Source: Methyloligella halotolerans
Lineage (GTDB): Bacteria > Pseudomonadota > Alphaproteobacteria > Rhizobiales > Methyloligellaceae
Length of the DNA: 64,000 nt
Assembly (NCBI RefSeq): GCF_001708935.1
Contig: NZ_MASI01000004.1
Location: 124,001 to 188,000 of the forward strand
Direction: 5' to 3'
The notes under the pieces are model-generated. The model ran no database searches and was not told the origin of the DNA. It saw nothing but the letters and a program-made list of their open reading frames with translations. A program made the position numbers and the translations under genes. Below, piece after piece: positions 46,033 through 54,774 of the stretch (positions within the stretch are counted from its first letter, which is position 1; the number at the start of each line of letters is the position of its first letter).

Positions 46033-49000
46033 ATGACAACTCCACCAGCCGATAAATCAGAGCTTGCCTCAAATAAGACGGCGGAGCCAGCCTCCGGCTC
46101 CAAGGAAGAGTCGGGACGCAACTGGAGCGACACGCTCTTTCTGCCCAAGACCGACTTCCCCATGAAGGCCGGGCTTCCGCAGCGCGAGCCGGAGCTCATC
46201 GCCCGTTGGAACGAGATCCGGCTCTACGACCGCCTTCGCGAAGAAGCGAAGGGGCGCGGCAAGTTCGTGCTTCACGACGGTCCGCCCTACGCCAACGGCC
46301 ATCTTCATATCGGACATGCCCTCAACAAGACGTTGAAGGACGTGGTCGTCCGCTCCCAGGGCATGATGGGCAAGGATGCGCCCTACGTGCCGGGCTGGGA
46401 CTGCCACGGCTCCCCATCGAGTGGAAGGTTGAGGAGGGTTTCCGCGACAAGGGCAAGAACAAGGACGAGATCCCGATCAACTCCTTCCGGCGCGTCTGCC
46501 GGGAATTCGCTGAGAAATGGGTGAAGATCCAGTCCGAGGAATTCCAGCGGCTGGGCATGCTCGGCGACTGGGACAATCCCTATACGACCATGGCGTTCGA
46601 GGCCGAGGCGACCATCGCCGCCGAGCTGATGAAGTTCGCCCTCAACGGCACCCTCTATCGCGGCTCCAAACCGGTCATGTGGTCCGTCGTCGAGAAGACC
46701 GCCCTCGCCGAGGCCGAGGTCGAGTATCAGGAGGTCGTCTCCGATACGATCTTCGTGAAGTTTCCTTTGACCGGAGCCAGCTCCGGGAATCTCGATCCTC
46801 ATGAGCTCCTTGGCGCCTCCATCGTCATCTGGACCACGACGCCCTGGACCATCCCAGGCAACCGGGCCATCGCCTATTCGCCGAATATCGAATACGGCCT
46901 CTACGAGGTGACGGCTGCGCCGGATGACAACTGGGCAAAAGTTGGAGACCGACTGATTGTTGCGGATTCCCTTTCGGAGAATCTGAAGACTGCAGCGCGG
47001 ATCGAAGAGTGGCAGCGCCTGAACTCGGTTTCTCCTGATACTCTTAAGTACTCGCACGCAGCCCATCCGTTGAGTGGGCGAGGTTACGATTTCCGTGTTC
47101 CACTTCTTCCCGGCGACCACGTGACCGCCGAGACCGGTACCGGCTTCGTGCACACCGCACCCGGCCATGGCATGGAGGATTTCGAGCTCTGGGAAGACAA
47201 GAAGCGTCTGTTGGAAGAGCGCGGCATCGACACCGCGATCCCCTTCACCGTGGACGCTGGAGGCTTCTTCACCGACCAGGCGAAGGGCTTCACGGGCAAA
47301 CGCGTGCTGAACGACAAGGGCGAGAAGGGCGATGCCAACGAGACCGTCATCGCAGCCCTGAAGGATGCCGATGCCCTGGTGGCCCGTGGCAAGCTCCGCC
47401 ACGATTATCCCCATTCCTGGCGTTCCAAGAAGCCTGTGATCTTCCGCAACACGCCTCAATGGTTCATCGCCATGGACGAGCCCATCGAGGGCAGCGTGGA
47501 TAGCTTGCGCGATCGCGCGCTCCGCTCCATCCGCGAGACCCGCTTCGTGCCGGCTTCGGGCGAGAACCGCCTGCGCGGCATGGTGGAGTCCAAGCCAGAC
47601 TGGGTCGTCTCCCGCCAGCGCGCCTGGGGTGTGCCCATCACCGTCTTCCGTCATCCCGAACGGGGCGAGATCGCGCCGGGCCCGAAATTCGGCCATTCCG
47701 AGGAACTCGTTGCCCGTATCACGGAGGCGTTCCGCACCGAGGGCGCCGATGCCTGGTTCGCCGACGGCGCCAAGGAGCGCTTCCTCAGCGGCCTGGTGGA
47801 CGATCCGGCCCAGTGGGAGAAGGTCGACGACATCCTCGATGTCTGGTTCGATTCCGGCTGCACCCACGCCTTCGTGCTGGAGCAGCGCGAAGACCTGCAA
47901 TGGCCCGCCTCGCTCTATCTCGAAGGCTCCGACCAGCATCGCGGCTGGTTCCAGTCCTCGCTTCTGGAGTCCTGCGGCACCCGCGGCCGCGCGCCTTACG
48001 ACGCCGTGCTCACTCACGGTTTCACCATGGACGAGCAGGGCCGCAAGATGTCCAAGTCGGCCGGCAACACCACCGCACCCCAGGACGTCATCAAGCAGTC
48101 CGGCGCGGAGATCCTGCGTCTCTGGGCCATGTCCTCCGACTATTGGGAAGATCTTCGCATCGGGCCTGAGATCCTGAAGGCCAATGTCGACGCCTACCGC
48201 AAGCTGCGCAACGCGGTCCGCTTCATGCTCGGCAATCTCGCCCATTACAGGCAGGATCTGCGCGTCTTCCCCGGCGACATGCCCGAGCTGGAGCGCTACA
48301 TGCTGCACCGGCTGGCGGAGCTCGATGTCCAGGTCCGGGCGAATTACAACGCCTTCGACTTCAAGCGCGTCTTCCAGATGCTGTTCAATTTCTGCGTCAA
48401 CGATCTGTCGGCGTTCTACTTCGATCTCCGCAAGGATGCGCTCTACTGCGAGCCCTATGACAGCCCGACGCGCCGGGCTGCCCTGACTGTGCTCGATCAG
48501 CTCTTCACGACCCTTACGGCCTGGCTGGCCCCCATGCTCTGCTTCACCATGGAGGAGGCCTGGCTGAACCGGTTCCCGAGCGACAAAGGCTCCGTCCACC
48601 TGCGCCACTTCCCGGACATTCCGGAAGAATGGCTCGACGAGGAGCTGGACCGGAAATGGCGCAAGGTGCGCCAGATCCGGCGCGTGGTGACCGGCGCCCT
48701 GGAGATCGAGCGCCGCGAGCGGCGCATCGGCGCCAGCCTCGATGCCGCGCCCAAGGTCTATATCGCCTATCAGGAGTTGCGTGCCGCGCTCTCCGGCCTC
48801 GATCCGGCGGAGATCTTCATCACCTCCGCGCCCGCCTCCTCATGGGCGAGGGACCGGAGGATGCCTTCCGTCTGGACGAGGTGGCGGGCGTGGCCGTCGA
48901 GGTCGAGCTGGCTGAGGGACGCAAATGCGCCCGCTCCTGGAAGATCTCCGAAGATGTCGGCAGCGATCCGGATTTCCCCGATCTCAGCCCACGTGACGCC

Positions 49001-49050
49001 GAGGCGTCCGCCAGTTCGAAAAGCGCAAGGCTGCGGAAGCGGCGGAATAG
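45136..49050 (+). CDS. ileS: Isoleucyl-tRNA synthetase with H1-like N-terminal region (three frame breaks)
   Basis: A class Ia synthetase with HIGH motif in [21 protein letters not shown]1 editing domain with [20 protein letters not shown] in [10 protein letters not shown] and an anticodon-binding C-terminus. The conserved part starts at 46033; the preceding 299 codons are H1-like. Three single-base losses break the frame: near 46409 (restoring [14 protein letters not shown]), near 48830 (restoring [18 protein letters not shown]) and near 49004 (restoring [14 protein letters not shown], stop at 49050). An essential gene with three breaks implies sequence errors. Bases 46920-47100 are low in GC. 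lspA follows 9 bp later. Confidence 0.88.
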
Positions 49051-49059
49051 GGGACGAAG

Positions 49060-49608
49060 ATGGCGATGGAGCGGGAAGAGGCCGAGCACGCAGGTCCGGC
49101 GCCGGTCATTCAGTGGGCGAATTTCAGGCTCGGTATGATCGTGGCCCTCGTCTCCCTGATCCTCGATCAGGCAAACAAGCTGTGGCTGATCTTCTCATAC
49201 GACATCGCCGAGAAGGCGCCGGTGACCCTTGCCCCGTTCTTCGACCTCGTCATGGTTTGGAACCGCGGCATCAGCTATGGCCTGCTGCAGCAGGACTCCG
49301 ATTTCGGCCGCTGGGCGCTCATCGTGTTCGCCCTCGGCGTCTCCATCGGGCTGGCCCTATGGCTGTTCCGCCTGGAGACGCGGCTCGCCGCCATCTCCGT
49401 CGGCCTCATCATCGGAGGCGCCATCGGCAACGCCATCGACCGCATCGCCTATGGGGCGGTGGCCGATTTCTACTCCATGCAGATCTTCGGCTTCGACTGG
49501 TACGTGTTCAATCTGGCCGATTGCTGGGTGGTTGCCGGGGTCGTCGGCCTTCTTTATGACTCTTTGTTCGCGCACCATAAAAAGGTCTCAAACCGTTCTA
49601 AACTGTAA
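49060..49608 (+). CDS. lspA: Lipoprotein signal peptidase (signal peptidase II)
   Basis: A 182-residue inner-membrane aspartyl protease with four helices. Conserved [40 protein letters not shown] (first catalytic Asp) and [14 protein letters not shown] (second catalytic Asp) are all present. It cleaves signal peptides of diacylated prolipoproteins, such as the BamF-like lipoprotein encoded just downstream. The start ATG lies 9 bp after the frame-corrected ileS stop, with GGGACGAAG upstream. A weak T-rich stem-loop follows at about 49611-49637. Confidence 0.96.
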   Translation: MAMEREEAEHAGPAPVIQWANFRLGMIVALVSLILDQANKLWLIFSYDIAEKAPVTLAPFFDLVMVWNRGISYGLLQQDSDFGRWALIVFALGVSIGLALWLFRLETRLAAISVGLIIGGAIGNAIDRIAYGAVADFYSMQIFGFDWYVFNLADCWVVAGVVGLLYDSLFAHHKKVSNRSKL

Positions 49609-49656
49609 GAAAATCTCGGTCTGAAACGAGTTTTTCCGCCGACTTTTGAGGGAATT

Positions 49657-50274
49657 GTGGGGCAACGCCTGCTGAGAGCCGGAATTTCTGCGAACTCGCG
49701 CTTTGCGCGCGGAGTGGCGGCTGCGTGCCTTTCAGGTTGCGTGCTCACCCTTGGCGGCTGCGGCGGCGTCGAGTTCCAGGGCAAGATCTTCGACTATGCG
49801 GGCCTTTCGGGCGAACGCAAGCAGGAGGACGTGCAGATGTCCGAGCGCGCGCCCCTCGTCATCCCGCCCAACACAAACCATCTTCCGCCGCCCGGCTCCG
49901 GGCCGGCCACGCCGGCGAGCTGGCCGACGAACCCCGAGGTTGCCGCCCGCGAGGCCGAGCAGCAGCGCCGCGAGGAAGAGAAGAAGACCGCCGAGACCCA
50001 GGACGCGCTGAACCCCTATGCCGGCAAGCCCACCTTGCTGGACAAGCTTTTCGGCCGCGACAAGGAAGAGACCGCCGAGGTTGCCGCAGTGCCGGAGCCG
50101 GATCCCTCCGCCTCCATTCCGCCGGTCAACAGCCGGTCCCAGGGCGCGCCGCAGCGTAATGCCTATAAGCCTCCCACCGAGGGCCCGACCCCGCTCACCC
50201 GGGACGAGGAGGAGGAAGAGCCGAAGGCTTCCACATATCAGTCCGTCAACGACGGCTCGTATCGAGGTCTTTAA
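49657..50274 (+). CDS. Lipoprotein resembling BamF (DUF3035)
   Basis: A 205-residue lipoprotein starting at GTG, with GAGGGA at good spacing. The signal sequence ends in the lipobox LTLGGC. The mature part starts GVEFQGKIFDYAG and contains SERAPLVIPPNTNHLPPPG, the pattern of alphaproteobacterial DUF3035/BamF proteins that join the outer-membrane barrel assembly complex. The remainder is low-complexity, rich in Glu, Pro and Ala. The position after lspA is common for this family. Its stop overlaps the next start (TAATG). The BamF assignment is from recall of the short motif. Confidence 0.65.
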   Translation: MGQRLLRAGISANSRFARGVAAACLSGCVLTLGGCGGVEFQGKIFDYAGLSGERKQEDVQMSERAPLVIPPNTNHLPPPGSGPATPASWPTNPEVAAREAEQQRREEEKKTAETQDALNPYAGKPTLLDKLFGRDKEETAEVAAVPEPDPSASIPPVNSRSQGAPQRNAYKPPTEGPTPLTRDEEEEEPKASTYQSVNDGSYRGL

Positions 50275-50621
50275 TGGCATTCCGGCAGGGCGCCGTTCTC
50301 GTCATCGCGCTGCTCTGCGGACCGCTTACATCGGCGCTGGCTGAAGAGGCCGCGACGAGCCAAAAGCCTGCCCAGGACGTTCAGCAGGACACCGTTGGAC
50401 AAAGCGCTTCAGAAGACGCTTCCGGCGACCCGGCGAAGCCCAAATGCGAGATCGCCGAGGTCAATCCCGTGACCGGCCATGCCATCTGCATCAAGCCCAT
50501 CGGCGCGCCGGTCGAGAAGCCGCCGGAAGTCGACGATGCCGGCGACTGCCTGCCGGGCGACGAATCCACGGCGGATTGGAGCTGGAGCTCCAAATGCCGC
50601 CCCGAAACCGTGGGTCAATGA
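50274..50621 (+). CDS. Small secreted protein of unknown function
   Basis: 115 residues with a signal peptide (QGAVLVIALLCGPLTSALA) and a mature polar domain with four cysteines (PKCEIAEVNPVTGHAICIKP, DCLPGD, SKCRPE), likely two disulfides in the periplasm. Its start overlaps the stop of the BamF-like gene (TAATG), so it is translationally coupled to an envelope lipoprotein. I do not recognise the family. Confidence 0.68.
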   Translation: MAFRQGAVLVIALLCGPLTSALAEEAATSQKPAQDVQQDTVGQSASEDASGDPAKPKCEIAEVNPVTGHAICIKPIGAPVEKPPEVDDAGDCLPGDESTADWSWSSKCRPETVGQ

Positions 50622-50669
50622 CCGATCCGTTAGGTGTACCGCTCCGGCTTCCGTGCTATCACCTTGCCC

Positions 50670-52043
50670 ATGACGAAATCTGTTCATGGTGGGCCCGCAA
50701 AGCCCCGCTCCGCCAGCACTTTTGGCATGTCTGAGGCGTTGAGCGCCGAAGACAGCGTGTCTGCGCGCAAGGTCCACGAGTTCTTCCTCGATAACGGCCT
50801 GCAGGTGATCGTGATCCCCGATCACCGCGCCCCCGTCGCCACCCAGATGCTCTGGTACAAGGTCGGCAGCGCCGACGATCCCAAAGGCATCTCGGGCCTT
50901 GCCCATTTCGTCGAGCATCTGATGTTCAAAGGCACCGAGGCAAACCCGCCCGGCCAGTTCGCCAAGGTCGTGGCGCGCAATGGCGGCGAGTTCAACGCCT
51001 TCACCCGCAACGATGTGACCGCCTATTTCGAACGCGTCGCCCGCGACCGCCTTCCCACGGTCATGGCCCTGGAAGCCGACCGGATGAGCAATCTGCGCTT
51101 CTCCGATGATGAGGTGAAAAGCGAACGGAACGTGGTGCTCGAGGAGCGCCGCTCCCGCGTCGAGAACGCTCCGAATGCGATCCTACAGGAGCGCATGATG
51201 GCGGCACTCTTTCCCGGGCATCCTTACGGCATCCCGGTGATCGGCTGGTATGAGGAAATCGAGGGCTTCTCGCCCGAAGCCGCGGTCGCGTTCTACAAGC
51301 GCTACTACGCGCCCAACAACGCCGTGCTGGTGATCGCCGGCGACGTGACGCCCGACGAGGTGCGCAAGCTGGCGGAAGAGAATTTCGGTTCGATTCCCGC
51401 GAGCGAGACGTTGGAGCCGGTCCGCGTGCGGCCCGTCACGGCAGCTCCCTCCGAGCCCGTCGTCATCCAACTTGCTGATCCGCGCGCCGGCCGCATCACC
51501 GTGCAGCGTTATTTCCCCGTTCCGAGCTATCCTTCGGCTAAGCCTGGCGAGGCCGAGGCTCTCGATCTCATGATGCGCATCGTCACCGGCGGCGCGGCGG
51601 GCAAGCTCTACCGCCGCCTCGTGGTGGAGGAGAAGTTGGCGGCCACCGCCGGCGGCGGCTATGTCCGTCCGCTGCGCGATGCCGGCATGCTGGCTTTCGA
51701 TGCCATTGCCGCGGAGGGCGTGACCGCCGAGCAGCTCGAAGAGGCTATGACGCGCTTCATCGCCGAGCTCCGCCAGGGCAGCGTCACCCAAGCCGATCTC
51801 GATCGGGCCAAATCGTCCTACCTCGCCCAGTTCGTCTATGCCGCGGATAGCCAGGACGAGCTTGCCGGCCATTACGGCGGCTTCCTCTCCGCAGGCCTGA
51901 CCCTGGACCAGATCGAAGCCTGGCCGGCGCGGATCGACGAGGTCACCGTTGCCGATATCGAAAAGGTGGCGGCAACCTATCTGGATCCGGCGCGTTCCGT
52001 GACCGGCATCCTAGAACCCTCCGCCGAATCCCTCGCCGCTTAG
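50670..52043 (+). CDS. M16 family zinc metallopeptidase (active subunit)
   Basis: About 457 residues. The inverted zinc motif HFVEHLMFKG (HxxEH) lies near residue 79, with the distal Glu in ERNVVLEERRSRVEN. The two-domain M16B layout continues with the C-terminal segment AADSQDELAGHYGGFL. It is the catalytic member of a pair with the next gene (21-bp gap), as in bacterial MPP-like heterodimers that degrade peptides. No signal peptide is evident for the chosen start, which is uncertain (50670; GTG 50634 and ATG 50727 are alternatives). It lies after lspA and the envelope genes. Confidence 0.88.
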   Translation: MTKSVHGGPAKPRSASTFGMSEALSAEDSVSARKVHEFFLDNGLQVIVIPDHRAPVATQMLWYKVGSADDPKGISGLAHFVEHLMFKGTEANPPGQFAKVVARNGGEFNAFTRNDVTAYFERVARDRLPTVMALEADRMSNLRFSDDEVKSERNVVLEERRSRVENAPNAILQERMMAALFPGHPYGIPVIGWYEEIEGFSPEAAVAFYKRYYAPNNAVLVIAGDVTPDEVRKLAEENFGSIPASETLEPVRVRPVTAAPSEPVVIQLADPRAGRITVQRYFPVPSYPSAKPGEAEALDLMMRIVTGGAAGKLYRRLVVEEKLAATAGGGYVRPLRDAGMLAFDAIAAEGVTAEQLEEAMTRFIAELRQGSVTQADLDRAKSSYLAQFVYAADSQDELAGHYGGFLSAGLTLDQIEAWPARIDEVTVADIEKVAATYLDPARSVTGILEPSAESLAA

Positions 52044-52064
52044 AGACCTCGTTCAGCCGATCCC

Positions 52065-53333
52065 ATGGATATTCAACGCATCACCAGCCCCGGCGGGATC
52101 ACGGCCTTTCTGGTCGAGCATCACGACAACCCGCTGATCGCCCTCCGCTTCGCCTTTCGCGGCGGCTCCGCCCAGGATCCGCAAGGCAAGAGCGGGCTGG
52201 CCTATTTCGTCACCGGCATGATGGATGAAGGCGCGGGCGACATGGATGCCGCCGCCTTCCAGGAGAGGGAGCAGGAGTTGGCCGTCCATATGGACTTCAA
52301 CGCCGCCCGCGACCTCGTCACCTGCAGCTATCAGACCCTGACGGCGCGGAAGGAGGAGGCCTTCGATCTTCTGAAGACCGTGCTCACCGAACCCCGCTTC
52401 GATGAAGACGCAACCGAGCGTGTGAAGGGGCAGATCCTCGCCGGCCTGAAGCTGGATCAGAACAACCCGGTGAACGTGGCGTCGCGCGCCTGGAGCGAGC
52501 TGGCCTTCGCGGGCCATCCCTACGGCCTGCCCATAAAGGGTAGCTTCGAGACCGTGCCGTCGATCATGCCGGATGATCTCAAAGGCTACGCCGATCGAGT
52601 TTTCGCCCGCGATAATCTCATCGTCGTGGCCGTCGGCGATATCGATCCCGAGACCCTGGCCAAGGATCTCGACCACATCTTCGGTGGTCTGCCGGAGAAA
52701 TCCCAGCTCGCGCCCGTGCCCGATGCCACCCTTGCGGCAGGCCCCGTGCGCGAGGTGGTCGAGATGGACATTCCCCAATCCATCGTGCAGTTCGGTTTGC
52801 AGGGCGTCATGCGCGCCGATCCCGACTTTCTGCCGGCCTATGTGCTCAACTACATCATCGGCGGAGGCGGCTTTAACAGCCGGCTCATGGAGGAGGTCCG
52901 CGTGAAGCGAGGGCTGGCCTACTCGGTGAATTCCCATCTCTTCCCGTTCCAGCACGCGGCCGTCTTCATGGGCCGCGTGGCGACCAAGAACGAGGCGGTC
53001 GGCGAATCCCTGGACGTCATCAAGGAGCAGCTTTCGCGCATCGCGCGCGAAGGCCCCACCGAAGAGGAGCTCGAGGACGCCAAGCGCTACCTCACCGGTG
53101 CCTATGCGCTCCGCTTCGATTCCTCCAGCTCCATCGCGAACCAGCTTCTCTTCCTGGAAGTGGAGGGTCTTGGCGTCGATTACGTTCACGAGCGGAACGG
53201 ACTGATCGAGGCGGTGACCCTCGACGAGGTCAAGCGGGTCGCCCATCGCATGCTCGACGCCGACCGGCTGATCACCACCATCGTCGGCAAGCCGGTCGAG
53301 GCCGTGCCCGATCCGGCGCACGCGATGGCGTAG
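52065..53333 (+). CDS. M16 family peptidase-like protein (non-catalytic subunit)
   Basis: A 422-residue M16 homologue. The place of the HxxEH motif is taken by SGLAYFVTGMMDEGAGDMDA, so the zinc ligands are missing and it is presumably inactive. The rest of the fold is kept, including the Arg/Tyr segment VRVKRGLAYSVNSHLFPFQH that binds substrate in the inactive partner of such pairs, and IGGGGFNSRLMEEV. It should pair with the active protein encoded just upstream. pgi follows 45 bp downstream. Confidence 0.9.
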   Translation: MDIQRITSPGGITAFLVEHHDNPLIALRFAFRGGSAQDPQGKSGLAYFVTGMMDEGAGDMDAAAFQEREQELAVHMDFNAARDLVTCSYQTLTARKEEAFDLLKTVLTEPRFDEDATERVKGQILAGLKLDQNNPVNVASRAWSELAFAGHPYGLPIKGSFETVPSIMPDDLKGYADRVFARDNLIVVAVGDIDPETLAKDLDHIFGGLPEKSQLAPVPDATLAAGPVREVVEMDIPQSIVQFGLQGVMRADPDFLPAYVLNYIIGGGGFNSRLMEEVRVKRGLAYSVNSHLFPFQHAAVFMGRVATKNEAVGESLDVIKEQLSRIAREGPTEEELEDAKRYLTGAYALRFDSSSSIANQLLFLEVEGLGVDYVHERNGLIEAVTLDEVKRVAHRMLDADRLITTIVGKPVEAVPDPAHAMA

Positions 53334-53378
53334 CGCAAAGAAAAACATCAGCGGAAATCGAAAGCAGGGCAGGGCGAC

Positions 53379-54700
53379 ATGGCATTCAAGCAAGGCATCG
53401 ACGGCTGTCTGGAGCAGAGCATCGGCGCGGGCGGTCTTTCGGACACCGTGCTCGACCAGTATCTGGAGAAGCTCGGCCCCCGCATGCACTCGCTCCATGA
53501 GGCTTATGAGTCCGGCTCCCTGCCGATCCTCCGCGTGGCCGAACGGCGTGACGATATCGAGCCGATGCGTGAAGCCTTTGAAAAGCTCACCGAGGGCGCA
53601 AAGACCATCGTCTTCTTCGGCACCGGTGGCTCCAGCCTCGGCGGCCAGACTATCGCCCAGCTCGGCGGTTGGGACATTCCCGGCGACAATGGCGGCCGGT
53701 CCGGACCCAATCCCCGAACGCGCTTCTACGACAATCTCGACGCCCGCACCTTGGAGCGCGCGCTCGCCAATCTCGACCTCGAGACCACCCGCTTCATCCT
53801 GATCTCCAAATCCGGCGGCACGCCGGAGACCCTGGTGCAGTCCATGGCAGCCCTTCAGGCCGTGCGCCACGCCGGGCTGGAAGACAAGGCCGATCAGCTC
53901 TTCCTCGGCCTCACTGAGCCCGCCCAGGACGGCAAGAAGAACGGCCTGCGCGATCTTTGCGATGCGTTCGGCATCCCGACCCTGCCCCACGATACGGGCA
54001 TCGGCGGCCGCTTCTCGGCCCTGACGAATACAGGCCTTCTCGCCGCGCTCGCCCGGGGCATCGATCCGGTCGAAATCCGCGAGGGCGCCGGCCAAGTCAT
54101 CTCCGCGCTCATGAGCGACAAGAACCCCAGGGACTTCGCCCCCGCCATCGGCGCCGCGCTTCAGATCGGCCTCGCCAAGGAGAAGGGCGTGAAGGCGACC
54201 ATCATGCTGCCCTACTCGGATAGCTCGGCCACTTCGCCGCCTGGTTCGTCCAGCTCTGGGGCGAGAGCCTCGGCAAATCCGGCGAAGGCACCACGCCGGT
54301 GGCGGCCCAAGGCCCGGTCGACCAGCATAGCCAGCTTCAGCTCTACCTTGATGGGGCCGAGCAGCACCTCATCACCGTGCTTCGCCCCGGCGGCGCCGGC
54401 ACGGGGCCGCGCATCGCGCCGGACCTCGCCAAGACGGCCCATGCCGACTACCTCGCCGGCAAGACCGCGGGCGACCTCGTCGCCGCCCAGCAGAAGGCCA
54501 TCCCAGAGGCTCTGATCGAGGCTGGCCGCGCCGTCCGCACCATCGATATCGAGAGCTTGGACGCCAAGACCCTCGGCGCGCTGCTCATGCATTTCATGCT
54601 GGAGACGATCCTCTCCGCGCACCTGTTGGACGTCGACCCGTTCGACCAGCCGGCCGTCGAAGCGGGCAAGGTGCTCACCCGGAAATATCTGGGGGCTTGA
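53379..54700 (+). CDS. pgi: Glucose-6-phosphate isomerase (frameshifted)
   Basis: Reconstructed to about 440 residues. The first part has FFGTGGSSLGGQTIAQLGGW and the SIS-type phosphosugar segment FILISKSGGTPETLVQSMAA, with GGRFSALTNTGLL. The frame breaks near 54223; adding one base restores LGHFAAWFVQLWGESLGKSG, the PGI signature, then QHSQLQLYLDG and the C-terminal helices to a stop at 54700. It interconverts glucose-6-phosphate and fructose-6-phosphate. The sequence on both sides is well conserved with no other damage, so an error in one base is more likely than a pseudogene. Confidence 0.85.
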
Positions 54701-54774
54701 TCCTCGTCCGGGGGACCGGTGGAAAACTTCTCGGCCCCTTCGCCAAACCGCATTTGAGGCGATAATCCTGGCCC

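Noticed and set aside
45230-46072. A Trp/Pro/Ser-rich minus-strand frame of 280 codons opposite the H1-like region
   Set aside because: Its Trp-richness follows from reading GCC-AAG, TCC-AAG and ACC-AAG (Ala-Lys, Ser-Lys, Thr-Lys) backwards in this frame; the plus-strand H1-like reading explains the composition better.
46383-48608. A 741-codon minus-strand frame opposite ileS
   Set aside because: Antisense to conserved IleRS motifs; no recognisable domain.
52065-53333. The second M16 gene as a pseudogene because it lacks HxxEH
   Set aside because: Loss of the zinc ligands with an otherwise intact fold is normal for the partner subunit of M16 pairs.
52053-54095. A 680-codon minus-strand frame opposite the second M16 gene and pgi
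   Set aside because: Antisense to conserved coding sequence; no motif.
53379-54700. pgi as a true pseudogene
   Set aside because: A single break with perfect signature sequence on both sides, and similar breaks in essential ileS, point to sequence error.
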